DNA of 64,000 nt from Poriferisodalis sp965208895 (GTDB taxonomy: Bacteria > Actinomycetota > Acidimicrobiia > Acidimicrobiales > Poriferisodalaceae): assembly GCF_965208895.1 (NCBI RefSeq), contig NZ_OZ242363.1, positions 1,550,001-1,614,000 on the forward strand. The letters run 5' to 3'. Under the pieces are notes generated by a model. That model had not been told where the DNA came from and ran no database searches. It saw only the letters and a program-made list of their open reading frames with translations. How positions within the stretch are numbered: position 1 is the first letter of the stretch; each line of letters starts with the position of its first letter. The translations under genes were made by a program, and so were the position numbers. Of the stretch, positions 60,109-64,000 are shown piece by piece.

Positions 60109-60888
60109 TTGGGACGTGAGCACCGCCTCGCAGGCCGCCAGTTGATCGGTGTCGTTCACGCCGAGCGCTTCGGTCGGGTCGGACATCGTCACGGTCGCGA
60201 CCGACTGCCCACTGCGTGCGAGCAGGCCGATCGCATCGGTGAGGTAGTACTCCCCAGCCGCGTTTGCCAGACGGAGCCGAGGGAGCACCTGACGCAGCTT
60301 TGCGACGTCGAAGCAATACATGCCGGCGTTGATCTCATTGATCGCTACTTGCGCAGGCGACGCATCACGTTGCTCCACGATGTCGACCATGCCGCCGGCG
60401 CGCACGATGCGTCCATAGCCGGTCGGGTCGTCGAGGTGTGCCGTCAACAGGCTCGCGGCTGCGCCTTGTTGCCGCCGCACTGAAGCGAGCTGGGCCAACG
60501 TGGCGGTCCGCAGCAGGGGCGTGTCGCCTGGCAAGACCACGACATCGGCGGCTGCGGGGCGCTCGCCGAGAGCGGACAGCCCGACGCGGACCGCATCGCC
60601 GGTGCCGAGCTGTTCGTGTTGGGTGGTGAATACGACTTGGTCGGGCTGGGGGGCGCGCGCGCCCACCTCGGCTCGCACCTGATCTGCCCCATGTCCGACG
60701 ACCACGACGATCGGGCCCGCGTCGATGCCTGCCAGGGCGTCGAGCACACGCAGCACCATGGCGCGGCCGGCGACCGGGTGCAACGGCTTGGGCAGGTCCG
60801 AGTCCATGCGAGTGCCGGCACCGGCTGCCAGCACGATCGCTGCGCAGGCCGGCTTCACCGAACCTGGCGTCATCAGGTCTGGCGCCAT
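60079..60888 (-). CDS. glmU: GlmU uridylyltransferase domain, acetyltransferase domain missing
   Basis: A 269-residue protein equal to the pyrophosphorylase half of GlmU, which makes UDP-GlcNAc from GlcNAc-1-P and UTP. Motifs are AAIVLAAGAGTRMDSDLPKP, LHPVAGRAM, VVLPGDTPLL, GYGRIV and INEINAGMYCFD. The linker region (EALGVNDTDQLAACEAVL) is reached, and then the frame ends with SQRRSRGPSGP inside dispersed repeat C. The left-handed beta-helix acetyltransferase domain (about 200 residues) that normally follows is absent, and the 179 bp downstream has no recognisable remnant. The start is ATG 60888 or 60873. Confidence 0.88.
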   Translation of the reverse strand: MAPDLMTPGSVKPACAAIVLAAGAGTRMDSDLPKPLHPVAGRAMVLRVLDALAGIDAGPIVVVVGHGADQVRAEVGARAPQPDQVVFTTQHEQLGTGDAVRVGLSALGERPAAADVVVLPGDTPLLRTATLAQLASVRRQQGAAASLLTAHLDDPTGYGRIVRAGGMVDIVEQRDASPAQVAINEINAGMYCFDVAKLRQVLPRLRLANAAGEYYLTDAIGLLARSGQSVATVTMSDPTEALGVNDTDQLAACEAVLTSQRRSRGPSGP

Positions 60889-60917
60889 CGTGCCGCTTCG
60901 ACGTGGGTATGGCGGGG

Positions 60918-60989
60918 TTCGGGGAGGAGGACTCGAACCTCCATTGCCGGGACCAAAACCCGATGTCCTACCAATTGAACGATCCCCGA
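60918..60989 (-). tRNA. tRNA-Gln (anticodon UUG)
   Basis: The minus strand reads acceptor TCGGGGA (60989-60983), D arm, anticodon arm TCGGG-TTTTGGT-CCCGG (anticodon TTG) and T arm with TTCGAGTC, closing with TCCCCGA at 60925-60919. CCA is not encoded. tRNA-Gln next to glmU is common in actinobacteria. Confidence 0.95.
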
Positions 60990-61195
60990 TAGCGCCTGTC
61001 ACCGCAGGCGGCTTGTCTGTGGTTCGAGGGTAGCGACCTGCCCGAAGGCCACGGTCAGGAATTTCTGCTGCAGCCGGTTCACGCCTCCGTGTATCCGGCG
61101 CCGGCTCGAGCAGGTCACACAGGACCGTGTGGCGCAGCCCCGAGCGACGGGTTCTCGTGGGATGCCGCCCCTCAGGCGCTAGCGTGCGGTGCCTC

Positions 61196-61291
61196 ATGGG
61201 ATCGCTGGTCAAGAAGCGCCGCAAGCGGATGCGCAAGAAGAAGCACCGCAAGATGCTGCGGCGCACGCGCTACCAGCGCCGTAACCGCTGA
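61196..61291 (+). CDS. bS22-type small ribosomal protein (AURKAIP1/COX24 domain)
   Basis: A 31-residue, extremely basic peptide starting MGSLVKKRRKRMRKKKHRKM and ending RRTRYQRRNR. It matches the actinobacterial 30S protein bS22 (AURKAIP1/COX24 domain), which lies near the decoding site in mycobacterial ribosomes. The identification rests on near-identity to the family consensus recalled from memory (GSVIKKRRKRMAKKKHRK...). Confidence 0.93.
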   Translation: MGSLVKKRRKRMRKKKHRKMLRRTRYQRRNR

Positions 61292-61364
61292 TTTCGGACC
61301 CTCCCGCCATCACCGGTACCATGCGACGAGCGCCGTAGCGCCCTCGCAGCGGAAGATCTGTCCT

Positions 61365-62756
61365 ATGTTCACCAGCGTCAGAGCGTCCAACTACAAGGCG
61401 TGGCGCGCAACCGGCGACATCGACCTTGCGCCGGTGACGGGATTCTTCGGGGCCAACAGCTCGGGCAAGTCGAGCCTGCTGCAGCTCTTTCTCTTGTTGA
61501 AGCAGACAGTTCAATCTCCAGACGCGAGCAAGATCCTCGACCTCGGAGGCGACTCGAACGCGTTGGTGTCAGTGGGCGGGTGGCGAAACCTCGTCTTCGG
61601 GCGCTCCAGCTACCAATCTGTCGAATTTGGTTTTCGTTGGGTACCGAGCCGAATCAGTGCCGTCGACATTCCTGAAGTCGACGATTTCCTAGTTATGCTG
61701 CCGACACTCGCATTCAATACTGAGTTGCGGGTGTGGCCGGACAGCGCGTTTCTGAGTCGCCTCAACTACGAGTCTGATCAATTCGACGTGAAGTGGATAC
61801 GAAGGCACGCCCTCGGCGACCAGGTACGAGTCTCTCTCGAAGCAACCCGGAACGATAAAGAGAACTTCTTGCGGCGCTTGGAGGGAGCGAAGCCGGGCTT
61901 GCCAGCGCCGATCCATTGCTATGGCTTTCCAAATGAGCTCGTTGGACGTTTCGAGAACGCGGACTTCCTGCGCGACCTGCACTTGGAATTGGAACAACAG
62001 TTCGAGAAGCGTCTCTTCTACCTCGGCCCGCATCGAGATCGGGGTCAGCGCCGATACGCATGGCAAGGCGGGAGACCGGCCGATGTCGGTCCGAGTGGAG
62101 AGCGCACCGTCGATGCGCTGCTGGCTTCGCGCTACCGCGGTCGAAATAACGTCGCCTTACTAGCATCGGATGGCAAGCCCGAGGAGTTGATTTCGGTCGA
62201 AGAGCAGGTAGCGCGGATGCTGCGCGATGTCGGGTTGGTCTCGGAATTCAGCGTCGAACGCGCCTCGGAGGGTTCTGAACTCTACCGCGTGAAGGTCCAA
62301 CTGTCGCGAGATTCCGTGCCAGTCGACCTGACGGATGTGGGATTTGGCGTTTCGCAATTGCTGCCGCTGCTGGTCCTGCTCGCGTATGTGCCCGAAGGTT
62401 CCACGCTGCTGCTCGAACAGCCCGAGATGCACTTGCATCCGCGGATCCAATCCAAGCTCGCCGACGTGCTCATTGACCTCACCAAGACGCGCAAGTTGCA
62501 GATCATTCTTGAGAGTCACAGCGAACACCTGCTGATGCGAATGCAGCGACGCACTGCTGAACAAGAGATTCCGCACGGGCATGTGGCGCTCTACTTCTGC
62601 GAGAACAACGGCGTCGAGTCAAGCCTCTCGCAGCTTCAGCTCGACGAGTGCGGCTCCATCGGCAACTGGCCAAAGGACTTCTTCGGCGACGCGATGGGCG
62701 AGACCGCAGCGATTGTGTCGGCGGGCTTGCGACACCGCGCCGAGACGGAGGCATGA
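61365..62756 (+). CDS. AAA/ABC-type ATPase, DUF3696/AAA_21-like (possible defence ATPase)
   Basis: A 463-residue predicted ATPase of the SMC/OLD-like class. Walker A is FFGANSSGKSSLLQLFLLLK near residue 27. The signature-like segment is DVGFGVSQLLPLLVLL, Walker B is STLLLEQPEMHLHP and the switch His is in IILESHSEHLLMRMQRR. The middle (~80-300) is a variable insertion. ATG 61365 has GGAAGA upstream; the open frame before it crosses bS22. It overlaps the next gene by ATGA. Its GC is visibly lower than the housekeeping genes beside it, suggesting transfer. Such ATPases are common in anti-phage pairs with a nuclease. Confidence 0.85.
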   Translation: MFTSVRASNYKAWRATGDIDLAPVTGFFGANSSGKSSLLQLFLLLKQTVQSPDASKILDLGGDSNALVSVGGWRNLVFGRSSYQSVEFGFRWVPSRISAVDIPEVDDFLVMLPTLAFNTELRVWPDSAFLSRLNYESDQFDVKWIRRHALGDQVRVSLEATRNDKENFLRRLEGAKPGLPAPIHCYGFPNELVGRFENADFLRDLHLELEQQFEKRLFYLGPHRDRGQRRYAWQGGRPADVGPSGERTVDALLASRYRGRNNVALLASDGKPEELISVEEQVARMLRDVGLVSEFSVERASEGSELYRVKVQLSRDSVPVDLTDVGFGVSQLLPLLVLLAYVPEGSTLLLEQPEMHLHPRIQSKLADVLIDLTKTRKLQIILESHSEHLLMRMQRRTAEQEIPHGHVALYFCENNGVESSLSQLQLDECGSIGNWPKDFFGDAMGETAAIVSAGLRHRAETEA

Positions 62757-63244
62757 CCGCGTCTGTCGTCGACACCAATGTGCTCTTGGTGGCAAATGGC
62801 GCAAACGACAAGGCCAATGCCGAGCCAGGAGCAGCCTGCCGACTCTCGGCGATCGACTCGCTTGTCGAAGTCACCGAGCGGCACACGCTCATGCTTGACC
62901 GAGGCGACGAGATCCTCGATGAGTACAAGAAAAAGTGCAACTACTCGGGACAACCAGGCGTAGGAGACCAGTTCTTTCGCTGGGCGCACCAGAATGCGGC
63001 GAGTCTCACCGCAGTCGAACTCACGGTGCATCCTAACCGACGCTTCACAGAATTCCCTGACGACCCGAGGCTCGCGCCGTTCGACTGGGATGACCGCGTG
63101 TTCGTTGCCGTCGCGGTTGCCGGTCCGACGCCGAATCGAATCCTGAATGCGGTCGATTCGGACTACCGCAATCATCAGCACGCCTTGCAGCAAGCCGGCG
63201 TCACCGTGGAAGAGCTTTGCCCAAGCCTCTTGACGGGGCCGTGA
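62753..63244 (+). CDS. PIN-like nuclease-type partner of the ATPase
   Basis: A 163-residue protein with PIN-like features: ASVVDTNVLLVANG at the N-terminus (first Asp), acidic residues in LDRGDEILDEYKKK, the FDWDDRVFVAVAVA helix and a late acidic NAVDSDYRNH. No close family name is recalled. It is co-translated with the ATPase through an ATGA overlap, so the pair is probably a functional unit in which the ATPase senses and the PIN-like protein cuts RNA or DNA. The nuclease assignment is inferred from motif spacing. Confidence 0.72.
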   Translation: MTASVVDTNVLLVANGANDKANAEPGAACRLSAIDSLVEVTERHTLMLDRGDEILDEYKKKCNYSGQPGVGDQFFRWAHQNAASLTAVELTVHPNRRFTEFPDDPRLAPFDWDDRVFVAVAVAGPTPNRILNAVDSDYRNHQHALQQAGVTVEELCPSLLTGP

Positions 63245-63337
63245 GCTCAAGCACACTTCGCGCGTCCGATATCAACTCGTACATGGGCTGATATGCGAAG
63301 AGCCGAGACCCGCAGCCGCCACGGATCTGCGCGACGC

Positions 63338-63610
63338 TCACAATGCCCCGACCGCGACTCGGCCGACGACTTGACCACCGAAGATGCGGCCTCCAACGAC
63401 ACGGCCCTCATCAACCACATCGGTATCAGCGGGCCGTTCACTGGGCCGTCCGCCTGAGCGAGGCCCGAGGCCCTCCCAGTCCACTTGCAGCGTCGGCCAC
63501 AGGCGGTCCACAGCGATCCGAAGATCGCCCAACAGGTCACTTGGCCAGTCGCCCGTTGACTGGGCGACGATCACTGTCCAACGAGCGCCAGAGCAATCAA
63601 GAGTCAACAT
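63338..63610 (-). CDS. Uncertain hypothetical ORF
   Basis: A possible 90-residue product starting MLTLDCSGARWTVIVAQSTG. Its middle (DLRIAVDRLWPTLQVDWEGL) looks like folded protein, and the end is Val/Gly-rich. It overlaps the ORF at 63604 by 7 bp in another frame, so the two could be one frameshifted gene. No family is recognised, and other frames are open too. In the last 760 bp of the window nothing is firmly supported. Confidence 0.3.
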   Translation of the reverse strand: MLTLDCSGARWTVIVAQSTGDWPSDLLGDLRIAVDRLWPTLQVDWEGLGPRSGGRPSERPADTDVVDEGRVVGGRIFGGQVVGRVAVGAL

Positions 63611-63846
63611 GCAGCGCTCGCCAAAGCGATGTGGACTGCCAAGGCGCCAAAACAGGATGTCCGACGCTCCCTTGTCAAGCGGCGAGTGCGTGGGGCTGCT
63701 TTGGGGTCTGTTCGTCGCGCCACATTCGTCGGATGACTCGGTTGGCGAGTTTTGGATGGACCAGCAGCGCAGGCCAGGCTGAGCAACGTGGCAATCAAGA
63801 CGAGACCAGACAAGCGGCGGAGAACACCACCGGTGGCCGTCGCCAC
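63604..63846 (-). CDS. Uncertain ORF with lipoprotein-like leader
   Basis: From GTG 63846 the frame encodes VATATGGVLRRLSGLVLIAT then LLSLACAAGPSK, a basic start, hydrophobic stretch and Cys that resemble a lipoprotein signal. It continues as a basic, low-complexity tail and stops at 63604, overlapping the next frame by 7 bp. It may be the export signal of a protein whose remainder is in the 63338 frame. Confidence 0.28.
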   Translation of the reverse strand: MATATGGVLRRLSGLVLIATLLSLACAAGPSKTRQPSHPTNVARRTDPKAAPRTRRLTRERRTSCFGALAVHIALASAAC

Positions 63847-64000
63847 GGCGTCCTGATGACCAGTCAGTCGTAAGCACCGACTGAGTCTTGACCTTCGAGG
63901 GAACTGACCTCGACTCCATCGAGGACGCGAGGTCCCGATCATCGAGAGCATCTGATCGGCGACGACGGCCAATTGCGAAGTCCGCCGATGCCCACTTCGT

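Noticed and set aside
60889..61266. N-terminal extension of GlmU
   Set aside because: The frame runs through tRNA-Gln and is not conserved GlmU sequence.
61089..61364. N-terminal extension of the ATPase
   Set aside because: It would overlap bS22 out of frame and has no ATPase-family character; the domain starts at ATG 61365.

Overview
The window is GC-rich DNA with dense, short-spaced genes and frequent GTG starts. It looks like a chromosome segment from a high-GC actinobacterium, most likely class Acidimicrobiia. Supporting evidence is a 31-residue bS22-type ribosomal protein, the actinobacterial block glmU-prs-rplY-pth-mfd-mazG-eno-ftsB next to tRNA-Gln, a DUF501-ppx pair, an inositol-3-phosphate synthase, a CYP125-like P450 and two luciferase-like flavin/F420 oxidoreductases. 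The class assignment is inference; no marker phylogeny was run.

Layout. 1-11 kb is catabolic and transport: an FMN monooxygenase cut by the window edge, a gutted SDR pseudogene, homogentisate dioxygenase, an MFS carrier, a hydroxyacid dehydrogenase, an F420-type LLM enzyme, an SDR whose stop codon lies in an array of eight 35-bp hairpin repeats, a SulP anion transporter, PPK2 and a DMT exporter. 11-20 kb holds a folate-dependent GcvT/DmdA-like protein coupled to a SixA-like phosphatase, a Rieske-TPP enzyme fusion, a secreted protein, inositol-phosphate synthase, a P450 and a PanE-like reductase. 20-25 kb has a PIN/Phd toxin-antitoxin pair, tRNA-Leu(UAA), a PD-(D/E)XK nuclease, a GNAT, Ppx/GppA and DUF501.

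25-33 kb is a minus-strand run of CO-dehydrogenase-type (molybdenum hydroxylase) maturation genes: coxG, a MocA-like nucleotidyltransferase, two XdhC/CoxI proteins, coxE, coxD and a TPR protein, with an acyl-CoA dehydrogenase among them. The matching medium and small subunits (coxM, coxS) lie at 48-50 kb beside a TetR regulator, but no large catalytic subunit is in the window. 33-45 kb is an alpha-galactoside system: GH4 glycosidase, two permeases, a binding lipoprotein, an FG-GAP/UnbV lipoprotein, a small membrane protein and a UgpC-type ATPase on the minus strand. It is divergent from lacI-galK, followed by galE; three tandem 12-bp palindromic operators lie between. 50-61 kb is the conserved housekeeping block, ending in a glmU that lacks its acetyltransferase domain, tRNA-Gln and bS22. 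61-63 kb holds a two-gene ATPase + PIN-like nuclease cassette that resembles an anti-phage system.

Two themes cut across these regions. First, the usual ftsB-DUF501-ppx order is interrupted by about 25 kb of accessory genes (25.4-50.5 kb). Second, repeat sequence sits unusually often at gene ends. A dispersed GC-rich repeat (four copies) overlaps the stop codons of mfd, glmU and a desaturase and lies at the 5' edge of DUF501. Separate tandem duplications (35, 33, 30, 29, 27 and about 42 bp) lie at or near the 3' ends of several other genes.
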